DNA of 64,000 nt from Asaia bogorensis (lineage in GTDB: Bacteria; Pseudomonadota; Alphaproteobacteria; Reyranellales; Reyranellaceae): assembly GCA_945889625.1 (NCBI GenBank), contig CAMDCE010000026.1:1-64000 (forward strand), written 5' to 3'. The number at the start of each line of letters is the position of its first letter. Position 1 is the stretch's first letter. The position numbers and the translations under genes were made by a program. Of this stretch, positions 45,277 through 52,490 are shown in pieces. The notes beneath the pieces were generated by a model that was given only the letters and a program-made list of their open reading frames with translations, had not been told where the DNA came from and did not search any database.

Positions 45277-46431
45277 ATGACTGACGTCGTCATCGTCGGT
45301 GGCGGCGTCATGGGCTCGTCCATCGCCTGGCACCTCAAAAGCGATCCAAACTTCACTGGCGATGTTGTGGTGGTCGAGCGTGACCCGACCTATGCGCGGG
45401 CCTCGTCGGCGCTGTCGGCGAGCTCGATCCGCCAGCAATTCTCCACGCCGCTCAACATCCATCTGTCGCGCTACGGCATCGGCTTCCTGCGCCGTGCCCC
45501 GCAGCTTCTCGGAGTAGATCTTGGCCTGAAGGAGCTCGGCTACCTCTTCCTGGCGAGCCCGGCGGGCGAGGCCGTATTGCGGGCCAACAATGCCATTCAG
45601 CGGGCCGAGAATTGTTCGGTCGAGTTGCTCGACCCATCGGCGCTCGCGGCGCGCTTTCCCTGGATATCGACTGACGGCATCACGCTTGCCTCGCACGGCA
45701 CGGCCAACGAGGGCTGGTTCGACGGGCCGGCGCTGATGCAGGGTTTTCGGCGCAAGGCGCGCGAGCTGGGAGCGACATACATTGCCGACGAGGTAGTGGG
45801 GCTGGCGCCCAATGCCGTCACCCTGCGCTCGGGGGCGACGATCACGGCGGACACGGTCGTGATCGCCGCCGGTCCATGGTCGGGGCAGGTGGCGGCGCTG
45901 GCGGGCATCGCGCTGCCGGTCGAGCCGCGGCGTCGCTCGGTGTTCGTCTACGACCTCCGTCAGTTGCCAGGCCCCCTTTCTCCGACTTTGGCCCCGCTCA
46001 CCATCGACGCCTCGGGCGTGTGGTTTCGTCCGGAGGGACGCTTCTACATAGGTGGCGGGTCGCCTGCCGAGGGCAACGATCCGGCCGAGCCGCCGCTCGA
46101 GGTCCAGCACGCCGAATGGGACGATACTGTCTGGCCGGCACTGGCGGCGCGCGTGCCGGCCTTCGAGGCGGCCAAGGTGGTGAATTGCTGGGCGGGCTAC
46201 TACGAGTACAACACCTTCGACCAGAACGGCATTGTCGGCCGCCATCCGGATGTCGAGAGCCTGATATTCGCCACCGGCTTCTCCGGCCACGGCATCCAGC
46301 AATCGCCGGCCGTGGGCCGCGCCGTCGCCGAGCTGATCGTGCATGGCAGCTATCGAACGCTCGACCTGTCGCCGTTCAGTTATGAACGGATATCCGCCGG
46401 CCGGCCTATCCGGGAGCTGAACGTTGTCTGA
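45277..46431 (+). CDS. DAO-type FAD-dependent amine/amino-acid oxidoreductase
   Basis: Start ATG 45277 puts the FAD motif DVVIVGGGVMGSSIAWHL close to the N-terminus; GTG 45259 is an alternative, and neither has a strong ribosome site. 384 residues, single DAO domain; late FAD motif VGRHPDVESLIFATGFSGHGIQQSP. It has no GcvT domain, so it is a sarcosine oxidase/D-amino acid oxidase-size enzyme. Its last 16 codons (YERISAGRPIRELNVV) are partly duplicated 200 bases downstream, where a relic reads HERISTDAPIRELNVV. Confidence 0.85.
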   Translation: MTDVVIVGGGVMGSSIAWHLKSDPNFTGDVVVVERDPTYARASSALSASSIRQQFSTPLNIHLSRYGIGFLRRAPQLLGVDLGLKELGYLFLASPAGEAVLRANNAIQRAENCSVELLDPSALAARFPWISTDGITLASHGTANEGWFDGPALMQGFRRKARELGATYIADEVVGLAPNAVTLRSGATITADTVVIAAGPWSGQVAALAGIALPVEPRRRSVFVYDLRQLPGPLSPTLAPLTIDASGVWFRPEGRFYIGGGSPAEGNDPAEPPLEVQHAEWDDTVWPALAARVPAFEAAKVVNCWAGYYEYNTFDQNGIVGRHPDVESLIFATGFSGHGIQQSPAVGRAVAELIVHGSYRTLDLSPFSYERISAGRPIRELNVV

Positions 46432-46563
46432 CCTCTCCCTGAGGAGGGCGCGAAGCGCCCGTCTCGATTAGCGCGGGCTAACCCCCGCGCCTTGGTGGGC
46501 AACACCAAGACTGCTGCCCACCCTTCGAGACGCGGTCCTGCGGACCGCTCCTCAGGGTGAGGT
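46431..46563. repeat. Multi-branched palindromic repeat
   Basis: Outer arms ACCTCTCCCTGAGGAG (46431-46446) and CTCCTCAGGGTGAGGT (46548-46563) pair with one mismatch. Next inward, GTCTCGA (46461-46467) pairs with TCGAGAC (46525-46531 region). Several local hairpins branch from it: GGGCGCGAAGCGCCC, GCGCGGG/CCCGCGC, GGTGGGCA/TGCCCACC and GCGGTCC/GGACCGC. It resembles the CCTGAGGAGC-type repeats common in alphaproteobacteria. It starts on the last base of the oxidase stop codon. Confidence 0.8.
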
Positions 46564-46578
46564 GAGTTTGTTTCTGTC

Positions 46579-46628
46579 ATGAGCGGATATCAACCGATGC
46601 GCCTATCCGGGAGCTGAACGTGGTGTGA
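46579..46628 (+). pseudogene. C-terminal relic of a second DAO-type oxidase
   Basis: 50 bases align without gaps to the last 50 bases of the oxidase gene (46382-46431) at 41 of 50 positions. Translated in frame they give HERISTDAPIRELNVV then TGA, against YERISAGRPIRELNVV in the intact gene. Two of the differences are synonymous third-position changes in Val codons, so the copy evolved as coding sequence before it was lost. Only this tail remains, stranded between two REP-like elements. Confidence 0.75.
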
Positions 46629-46635
46629 TAAGATT

Positions 46636-46756
46636 TGTCGTCCTGAGCGCAGCGAAGGACCTAGCAGAACGACCAAAGGCGGTGTAGCGGTCGCTAGATC
46701 CTTCTGGGCGTTTCGGGCGTAATACGCCCGAAAGCGCCTATTCGCTCAGGATGACA
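46636..46756. repeat. REP-like palindrome with a second hairpin nested in one arm
   Basis: Outer arms TGTCGTCCTGAGC (46636-46648) and GCTCAGGATGACA (46744-46756), one mismatch. Inner arms GAAGGACCTAGC (46654-46665) and GCTAGATCCTTC (46693-46704), one mismatch. Between the inner and outer right arms lies an extra hairpin, GGCGTTTCGGGCGTA against TACGCCCGAAAGCGCC (46706-46738), with no counterpart on the left side, as if one palindrome had inserted into another. The right arm carries ATG 46751, a false start for the aminotransferase. Confidence 0.8.
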
Positions 46757-46764
46757 GAATGGCT

Positions 46765-46771
46765 TAAGGAG
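46765..46771 (+). promoter_or_regulatory. Shine-Dalgarno sequence deciding the aminotransferase start
   Basis: TAAGGAG lies 6 bases before GTG 46778. The in-frame ATG 46751 has only repeat sequence upstream, so the GTG is preferred as the start. Confidence 0.7.
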
Positions 46772-46777
46772 CATGCC

Positions 46778-48115
46778 GTGCCTGATTCACCCTTGGTCAA
46801 TTCAGACATGCAGTCCGCGCTCGGCGAAGCGCGCCAGGCCTATGTCGATCGCAATCCAAAAAGTCTCGCGCGCCAACAGGAGGCCGTCCTGGCAATGCCG
46901 GGCGGCAATACCCGCACGACCCTGCACAATTCGCCGTTTCCGCTCACCGTGGTGCGTGGCGAGGGCTGCCGGCTGTGGGACGCCGATGGCCATGAGTACA
47001 TCGACGTGCTGGGCGAATACACTGCCGGCATCTACGGCCATTCCCATCCGGTGATCCGCGCCGCCATCGACCGCGCGCTAAATCACGGCTGGAACTACGG
47101 CGGCCGCAACGCCAACGAGGCCAAGCTCTCCAAGATGATCGCCGACCGCATGCCGTCGATCGACCTGGTGCGCTTCACCAATTCCGGCACCGAGGGCAAT
47201 GTCATGGCGCTGGCCGGCGCCCGCGTCTTCGCCCAGCGCAAGGGACGCACGAAGGCCACCAAGGTCATGGTGTTCCACGGCGGCTATCACGGCGGCGTGC
47301 TCTATTTCGTGAGCGGCGGCAGCCCGGTGAACATCCCCTACGAATACATCGTGGCGCCCTACAACGACGTCGAAGGCACGCGCGCGCTGATTGCCAAGCA
47401 CGGCGAGGAAATCTTCGCCGTCCTGCTCGAGCCCATGCAGGGCAGCCACGGTTGCCTGCCGGGCGATCTCGCGTTCCTGAAGATGGTGCGCGAGGAAACC
47501 AGGGCGCGCGGCATCACCATGATCTTCGACGAGGTCATGACCTCGCGCCTGTCGCCGGGCGGCCTGCAGGAGAAGACCGGCGTCATCCCCGACATGACGA
47601 CGCTCGGCAAATATATCGGCGGCGGCATGTCGTTCGGCGCCTTCGGCGGCCGGCGCGACATCATGGAGCTGTTCGATCCGACCAAGCCCGACCACCTGCC
47701 GCATGCCGGCACCTTCAACAACAACGCGCTCACCATGGCGGCGGGCGTGGCGGGCTACGGCGAAGTCTACACCCCGGAGGCGGCCAAGGAGCTGAACGAC
47801 CGCGGCGACAAGATCCGCACCCGGCTGAACGCGATCTGCACCAAGCAGAAGGTGGCCTTCCAGTTCTCCGGCATCGGCTCGATGATGACGGCGCATGCCA
47901 CGGCGCGGCCGATCAGGACGGCGGCCGACATCGCTGCCGGCAGCCAGGACGCCAAGGAGCTGTTCTTCTTCGACATGTCGGCGGCCGGCATCTGGATCGC
48001 CCGCCGCGGCTTCGTGGCGCTCAACATCATGATCGGCGACAGTGAGGCCGACCGCTTCGTGGCTGCCGTCGAGGAATTTGTCGCAGCCCGCAAGGCTCTG
48101 TTGCAGCCGCAATAA
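46778..48115 (+). CDS. Class III aminotransferase, glutamate-1-semialdehyde-aminomutase-like
   Basis: Start GTG 46778, chosen because TAAGGAG precedes it and because the upstream ATG 46751 is part of a repeat. 445 residues: MPGGNTRTTLHNSPFPLTV, GHSHPVIRAAIDRAL, FTNSGTEGNVMALAGAR, DEVMTSRLSPGG and the expected PLP Lys in TTLGKYIGGGMSFGAFGG. The overall pattern is that of HemL-like aminotransferases, but the setting (oxidase before, agmatinase-family enzyme after) points to amine catabolism rather than haem synthesis. It is flanked on both sides by REP-like repeats. Confidence 0.87.
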   Translation: MPDSPLVNSDMQSALGEARQAYVDRNPKSLARQQEAVLAMPGGNTRTTLHNSPFPLTVVRGEGCRLWDADGHEYIDVLGEYTAGIYGHSHPVIRAAIDRALNHGWNYGGRNANEAKLSKMIADRMPSIDLVRFTNSGTEGNVMALAGARVFAQRKGRTKATKVMVFHGGYHGGVLYFVSGGSPVNIPYEYIVAPYNDVEGTRALIAKHGEEIFAVLLEPMQGSHGCLPGDLAFLKMVREETRARGITMIFDEVMTSRLSPGGLQEKTGVIPDMTTLGKYIGGGMSFGAFGGRRDIMELFDPTKPDHLPHAGTFNNNALTMAAGVAGYGEVYTPEAAKELNDRGDKIRTRLNAICTKQKVAFQFSGIGSMMTAHATARPIRTAADIAAGSQDAKELFFFDMSAAGIWIARRGFVALNIMIGDSEADRFVAAVEEFVAARKALLQPQ

Positions 48116-48128
48116 GTACCTATATCCC

Positions 48129-48221
48129 TGTCGTCCTGAGCGCAGCGAAGGACCTAATGGCATTTCAACGAGCGCGCCGGTCGTCATAGCGATGAGATCC
48201 TTCGCTTCGCTCAGGATGACA
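48129..48221. repeat. REP-like palindrome between aminotransferase and agmatinase-family genes
   Basis: Left arm TGTCGTCCTGAGCGCAGCGA continues to AGGACCT (48129-48155). Right arm AGATCCTTCGCTTCGCTCAG continues to GATGACA (48195-48221). The arms pair over 27 bases with few mismatches. It is the same family as the elements at 41864 and 46636. The right arm ends 10 bases before the agmatinase-family start. Confidence 0.85.
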
Positions 48222-48231
48222 AGGTAGAGCA

Positions 48232-49206
48232 ATGAACGACGTTTCTTCGAAATTCCCCGAGCCGGTCTCCGGCACCGTGACGCCGCGCTTCGGCGACGTC
48301 GCCACTTTCATGCGCCTGCCGGTGTTCCGCGACCCGGCCGACGTCGAGATCGGCATGGTCGGCGTGCCGTGGGACGGCGGCACCACCAACCGCCCGGGCG
48401 CCCGCCACGGCCCGCGCCAGATGCGCGACCTGTCGACCATGATGCGCCGCGTCCATCACGTGACGGGCGTGGCGCCCTACGAACTCGCCAAGTGCGGCGA
48501 CCTCGGCGACGCGCCGGTCAATCCCGCCAGCCTTGAGGATTCGCTGGTCCGCATCGAGAAGCACTTCGCCAAGATCCATGCCGCCGGCACAGTGCCGCTG
48601 TCGGCCGGCGGCGATCACCTGATTACCCTGCCGATCTTCCGTGCCATCGCCAAAGGCGGGCCGCTGGGCATGGTCCATTTCGACGCCCACAGCGACACCT
48701 GGGACACCTATTTCGGCGGCTACAAATACACCCACGGCACGCCGTTCCGCCGCGCTGTCGAGGAGGGCCTGCTCGACCCCAAGCGCGTCGTGCAGATCGG
48801 CATCCGCGGCTCGCTCTACAAGCGCGACGACAACCAGTGGGCGGCAGACCAGGGCATGCGGGTGATCACTATCGAGGAGTATTTCGACCTCGGCGTCGAC
48901 AAGGTGATCGCCGAGGCGCGCCGCGTCGTGGGCGACAAGCCGACCTATGTCAGCTTCGACGTCGACGGCCTCGACCCGGCCTTTGCGCCGGGCACCGGCA
49001 CGCCGGAGATCGGCGGCTACACGCCGCATGAGGCGCAGCGCATGCTGCGCGGCCTGCGCGGGCTCGACCTGGTGGGCGGCGACGTAGTCGAGGTCTCGCC
49101 GCCATTCGACATGAGCGGCAACACCGCCCTGGTCGGTGTCACCATGATGTGGGAGATCCTCTGCCTGCTGGCCGAGTCGGTGGCGAGGAGGAAGGGGCGG
49201 CTCTAG
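48232..49206 (+). CDS. speB: Agmatinase/ureohydrolase-family enzyme
   Basis: 324 residues. Manganese ligands in LSAGGDHLITLP, MVHFDAHSDTWD and SFDVDGLDPAFAPGTGTPE, all intact. N-terminal VGVPWDGGTTNRPGARHGPRQMR is typical of agmatinase, guanidinobutyrase and guanidinopropionase rather than arginase. It hydrolyses a guanidino compound to urea and an amine. The precise substrate is open; the preceding aminotransferase could take the amine product. A diverged C-terminal tail of a second such gene is found at 50219-50311. Confidence 0.87.
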   Translation: MNDVSSKFPEPVSGTVTPRFGDVATFMRLPVFRDPADVEIGMVGVPWDGGTTNRPGARHGPRQMRDLSTMMRRVHHVTGVAPYELAKCGDLGDAPVNPASLEDSLVRIEKHFAKIHAAGTVPLSAGGDHLITLPIFRAIAKGGPLGMVHFDAHSDTWDTYFGGYKYTHGTPFRRAVEEGLLDPKRVVQIGIRGSLYKRDDNQWAADQGMRVITIEEYFDLGVDKVIAEARRVVGDKPTYVSFDVDGLDPAFAPGTGTPEIGGYTPHEAQRMLRGLRGLDLVGGDVVEVSPPFDMSGNTALVGVTMMWEILCLLAESVARRKGRL

Positions 49207-49589
49207 GCCGGCCGATAGCTCACGACCTCGTATTCGATGCCGTCGGGATCGAGGAAGTAGAACCGGCGGCCCGGTTCGTAATCGTCGTGGGAGAACGGCT
49301 TCAGACCGGCGGCCACGACCTTGGCCTCGACGGCGTCGAGGTCGTCGACCTCCACGCCGATGTGGTTGAGCGGCTGGCCCTTGGCGAAGTCGTCGGCCGC
49401 ATAGGCGACGCCCTTGCCGGTGTAGAGCGCGATGTAGTGATCGTCCGACCCGACATGGATCGTGTGCCCGTCGTTGCGGGCGGCGCCCTGCCAGCGCACG
49501 TGCCAGCCGAACAGCGCCGTCATCAACCTGGCGGCTCGGTCGGGGTCGCTGACGGTGACATTGACGTGTTCTATGCGCGGCGTGGACAT
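49203..49589 (-). CDS. VOC-family (glyoxalase/dioxygenase fold) protein
   Basis: Start ATG 49589, with AAGGAG 9 bases upstream; the longer open frame covers the SoxR-box region. 128 residues with two beta-alpha-beta-beta-beta modules: IEHVNVTVSDPDRAARLMTALFGW and LNHIGVEVDDLDAVEAKVVAAGL, ending FYFLDPDGIEYEVVSYRP. The metal positions His, Glu and Glu are present. It overlaps the end of the agmatinase-family gene by 4 bases, tail to tail. Divergent from soxR with a SoxR box between, so it is probably redox-induced and may detoxify a reactive aldehyde, antibiotic or quinone. Confidence 0.88.
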   Translation of the reverse strand: MSTPRIEHVNVTVSDPDRAARLMTALFGWHVRWQGAARNDGHTIHVGSDDHYIALYTGKGVAYAADDFAKGQPLNHIGVEVDDLDAVEAKVVAAGLKPFSHDDYEPGRRFYFLDPDGIEYEVVSYRPA

Positions 49590-49640
49590 GGCTGGAGCTC
49601 CTTCGAAAGCGTCGCTCTGGATCGCTTGCGCAGGTTCCAA

Positions 49641-49658
49641 CCTCAACCTAACTTTAGG
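49641..49658. promoter_or_regulatory. SoxR box
   Basis: CCTCAACCTAACTTTAGG matches the soxS-promoter SoxR site CCTCAAGTTAACTTGAGG at 15 of 18 positions; the core ACCTAA-CT-TTAGGT (49646-49659) is a perfect inverted repeat. It lies between soxR (start 49682) and the divergent VOC gene (start 49589), where a MerR-type activator would act on one or both promoters. Confidence 0.75.
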
Positions 49659-49681
49659 TCAAGCATGGATTTGGAGGAGGC

Positions 49682-50170
49682 ATGCCCCCTGCAGGGCTGT
49701 TGTCGATCGGCGAGCTCGCCCGGCGCACCGGCCTGTCTGTCTCGGCGATCCGCTTCTACGAGGCACGCGGCCTCCTCACCGCGATCCGCACCAGCGGCAA
49801 CCAGCGGCGCTTCCCGCGAGCCGACATAAGGCGGTTGTCCTTCGCCCTGATCGCCCAGCAGCTCGGGCTGACGCTGGCCGAGATCAGCGCCGAGCTTGCG
49901 ACGCTGCCGCAGGGACGGGCGCCGACCCAGGCCGATTGGCAGGCGATCAGCGTGCATATCCGCGGCGCGCTGCAGCGACGGATCGGCATGCTCGAGAGGA
50001 CGCGCGACCGCCTCGACGGCTGCATCGGCTGCGGCTGCCTGTCGCTCGACCGCTGCGCCCTCTACAACCCCGGCGACCGCGCCGCCAGCGCCGGCGCGGG
50101 CCCGCGTTTCCTGCTGGGCGATCCGATGCCGACAGGCCGGATCGGCGACAGGAAAGGGCGCAGAGTGTGA
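49682..50170 (+). CDS. soxR: Redox-sensitive MerR-family regulator SoxR
   Basis: 162 residues. N-terminal MerR helix-turn-helix LLSIGELARRTGLSVSAIRFYE, dimerisation helix to about 110, then the [2Fe-2S] loop CIGCGCLSLDRC with Cys114, Cys117, Cys119 and Cys125, and ALYNPGD after it. All four SoxR cysteines are present, so it should sense redox-cycling compounds by cluster oxidation. The C-terminal tail is about 10 residues longer than in E. coli. No soxS is present; as in most non-enteric bacteria it is expected to activate target genes directly, here the divergent VOC gene. Confidence 0.93.
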   Translation: MPPAGLLSIGELARRTGLSVSAIRFYEARGLLTAIRTSGNQRRFPRADIRRLSFALIAQQLGLTLAEISAELATLPQGRAPTQADWQAISVHIRGALQRRIGMLERTRDRLDGCIGCGCLSLDRCALYNPGDRAASAGAGPRFLLGDPMPTGRIGDRKGRRV

Positions 50171-50218
50171 GCCGGGGTCGCGAACAAGATCCTACTCGGC
50201 GTTCGCCTCACTCTGGTT

Positions 50219-50311
50219 AGCGGCAATACGGCGCTGGCCGGCGCCATCGTGATGTGGGAAATCCTCTGTCTATTGGTGGAGTCGATCCCCAAACGCAAAG
50301 GACGAACATGA
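50219..50311 (+). pseudogene. C-terminal relic of an agmatinase-family gene
   Basis: Translation from 50219 gives SGNTALAGAIVMWEILCLL, then VESIPKRKGRT and TGA, against the end of the gene at 48232, SGNTALVGVTMMWEILCLL then AESVARRKGRL. Only these 30 codons remain. Nucleotide identity to the intact gene is clearly lower than protein similarity, with many third-position changes, so it is a diverged paralogue rather than a recent duplication. Its TGA overlaps the ATG of the M20 peptidase (ATGA), preserving an ancestral operon junction. Confidence 0.8.
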
Positions 50312-51711
50312 CAGGCAGCAGGGATGGCGCGATCGGCCGCGCGGAAAAATACTTCGACGACGGCGGCTTCCTCGCCGACCTGCAGCGGCGGGTGGCGATC
50401 CCGAGCACCAGCCAGGAATCTGGCTCGATGCCGGCGCTGCAAAGCTACGTCGCCGGCGAGATGTCGGAGTCGCTCGGCAAGCTCGGCTACGACTGTACGG
50501 TGTCGCCCAATCCGCGCGCCGAGTACGGGCCGTTCCTGATCGCCCGCCGCGTCGAGGATCCCGCCAAGCCGACCGTGCTGACCTACGGCCATGGCGACGT
50601 GATCCGCGGCCAGGAAGATCAATGGCGCGAGGGCCTGTCGCCGTGGAAGATCGTGATCGAAGGCGATCGCATATATGGCCGTGGCACTGCCGACAACAAG
50701 GGCCAGCACACCATCAACATTGCAGCCCTTGCCAGCGTGCTCGAGGAGCGCGGCGCGCTCGGCTTCAATTCCACCATCCTGATCGAGACCGGCGAGGAGA
50801 CGGGCTCGCCCGGCCTGGCGGATTTCTGCAGGGCCAACAAGGCGGCGCTCAAGGCCGACGCGCTGATCGCCTCGGACGGGCCGCGGCTCGATCATCGCCG
50901 GCCGACCATCTTCGGCGGCACACGCGGCACCATGAACTTCAATTTGAAGCTCACCTACCGCGAGGGCGGGCATCACTCCGGCAACTGGGGCGGGCTGCTG
51001 GCCAATCCCGGTATCGTCATGGCCCATGCGCTGGCCACCATCACCGACCAACGCGGCCAGATCAAAGTGCCCGAATGGCGGCCCAAGACGCTGACCAATT
51101 CGGTGCGTGCAGCACTTGCCGACGCCCATGTCGATGCCGGCGAGGGCGCACCGGAGATCAACGAGGATTGGGGCGAGAAGTCGCTGACGCCGGTGGAGCG
51201 CGTGTTCGGCTGGAACTCCTTCGAGGTGCTGGCCTTCAAGACGGGCAATCCCGACCGGCCGGTCAACGCCATCCCGCCCAGCGCCATCGCCTACTGCCAG
51301 CTGCGCTTCGTGGTCGGCACCGATCCACACGAGATCCTGCCGGCGCTCAAGCGCCATCTCGCCAAGCATGGCTTCGGCCAGATCGAAATCGAGCCGGCGC
51401 GCGACGTGATCATGAATGCCACGCGGCTGGATCCCGAGAACCCGTGGGCCAGGTTCGCCGCCGCCTCGATCGAGAAGACGGGCGGCCAGAAGCCCAACAT
51501 GCTGCCCAATCTCGGCGGCTCGCTGCCCAACGAGGTGTTCACCGACATCCTCGGCATGCCGACCGTGTGGGTGCCGCATTCCTACGCCGCCTGCTCCCAG
51601 CATGCGCCCAACGAGCACCTGCTGGCGCCGGTGGTGCGCAACGGGCTCAGGCTGATGACCGGCATCTTCTGGGACCTTGGCGCGCACCCTCCAATTACCT
51701 CCCCCGTCTGA
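50308..51711 (+). CDS. M20-family metallopeptidase/amidohydrolase
   Basis: Start ATG 50308, in ATGA overlap with the agmatinase relic; an open frame from 50254 runs through the relic in another frame. 467 residues. Metal-site motifs YGHGDVI (His, Asp), GRGTADNKGQ (bridging Asp) and LIETGEETGSPGL (catalytic and metal Glu) are intact, and EGGHHSGNWGGLLANPG marks the dimerisation domain. It hydrolyses a dipeptide or N-acyl/N-carbamoyl amino acid. The lost agmatinase upstream suggests the two once acted in one pathway. Confidence 0.87.
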   Translation: MTGSRDGAIGRAEKYFDDGGFLADLQRRVAIPSTSQESGSMPALQSYVAGEMSESLGKLGYDCTVSPNPRAEYGPFLIARRVEDPAKPTVLTYGHGDVIRGQEDQWREGLSPWKIVIEGDRIYGRGTADNKGQHTINIAALASVLEERGALGFNSTILIETGEETGSPGLADFCRANKAALKADALIASDGPRLDHRRPTIFGGTRGTMNFNLKLTYREGGHHSGNWGGLLANPGIVMAHALATITDQRGQIKVPEWRPKTLTNSVRAALADAHVDAGEGAPEINEDWGEKSLTPVERVFGWNSFEVLAFKTGNPDRPVNAIPPSAIAYCQLRFVVGTDPHEILPALKRHLAKHGFGQIEIEPARDVIMNATRLDPENPWARFAAASIEKTGGQKPNMLPNLGGSLPNEVFTDILGMPTVWVPHSYAACSQHAPNEHLLAPVVRNGLRLMTGIFWDLGAHPPITSPV

Positions 51712-51929
51712 CGGGTCGGCGTTTTGGCCGCGCATCGGCCAAAAGCGCCCAGGTGGCCCGAAGGACCGGAGGGGGAGAGCCTCAGTCGCGGCCGTCGCCA
51801 TGAATGAGATCATGCAGAATCTTTGTCGCCTTCCCCCTCCGCCCCGTATGACGGGGCACCTGCGCGACTTTGGCCGCTTAGCGGCCAAAGCGCTAACCCG
51901 CATGGCGGGGGAGGGTTAAGGTTAAAGCG
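51712..51929. repeat. Repeat-rich spacer before the ECF sigma gene
   Basis: No gene is visible. It contains hairpins TTTTGGCCG-CGCAT-CGGCCAAAA (51722-51744), GCCCCGT-ATG-ACGGGGC (51841-51857) and TTTGGCCGC-TTA-GCGGCCAAA (51869-51889), framed by CCTCCCCC and GGGGGAGG tracts. It appears to be two REP-like elements with related central hairpins. The first may terminate M20 transcription; a promoter for the sigma factor must overlap the second. Confidence 0.6.
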
Positions 51930-52490
51930 ATGCTCTCCGCCGACGAGGCCGCCGATCTGATCGAAGCCATCGCGAACCGGCAGGATCGCGAGGCTTTCGC
52001 TGCCTTGTTCCGGCACTACGCGCCGCGGGTGAAGGCCTTCATCATGCGTGGCAGCGCAGATGCAGAGTCCGCGCAGGAAATCGCCCAGGAAGCCCTGATC
52101 ATGGTGTGGCGCAAGGCCGCGAGCTTCGACCGCGCCCGCGCCTCGGCCGGCACCTGGATTTATACGATTGCCCGCAACAAACGGATTGATCTTTTGCGCC
52201 GGACCGGCCGGCCGCCGATCGAAACCGAGGATTGGCTGACGACATTTCATCCTGAACCGGACGATCCGGACAAATCCGTCCTGGCCGGACAAACGTACAC
52301 GAAGGTGCAAGAACTTTTGGCCGGCCTGTCGGCCGAGCAGTTGATCGTCATTCGCATGGCATTCTTCGAGGACAAGACCCACACCGCGATTGCCGAGCAA
52401 CTGAAGCTGCCGCTGGGCACCGTGAAGTCCCGCATTCGTCTGGCCCTCGGACGTCTGCGGGAAGCATTGGAGAAAGAAAACGAGTCATGA
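51930..52490 (+). CDS. ECF sigma factor, RpoE/ECF11-like
   Basis: 186 residues. Region 2 is LFRHYAPRVKAFIMRGSADAESAQEIAQEALIMVWRKAASFD, then TWIYTIARNKRIDLLRR. Region 4 is LSAEQLIVIRMAFFEDKTHTAIAEQLKLPLGTVKSRIRLALGRLREAL. It directs RNA polymerase to stress genes, probably to singlet-oxygen or oxidative-stress promoters, judged by the ChrR-like partner. The stop overlaps the anti-sigma start (ATGA). Confidence 0.92.
   Translation: MLSADEAADLIEAIANRQDREAFAALFRHYAPRVKAFIMRGSADAESAQEIAQEALIMVWRKAASFDRARASAGTWIYTIARNKRIDLLRRTGRPPIETEDWLTTFHPEPDDPDKSVLAGQTYTKVQELLAGLSAEQLIVIRMAFFEDKTHTAIAEQLKLPLGTVKSRIRLALGRLREALEKENES

Noticed and set aside
46431-46756. CRISPR-like repeats
   Set aside because: The repeats are inverted palindromes of different families, without regular direct repeats and spacers or cas genes.
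46751-46777. ATG start for the class III aminotransferase
   Set aside because: This ATG is the end of a REP-like arm; TAAGGAG at the right distance favours GTG 46778.
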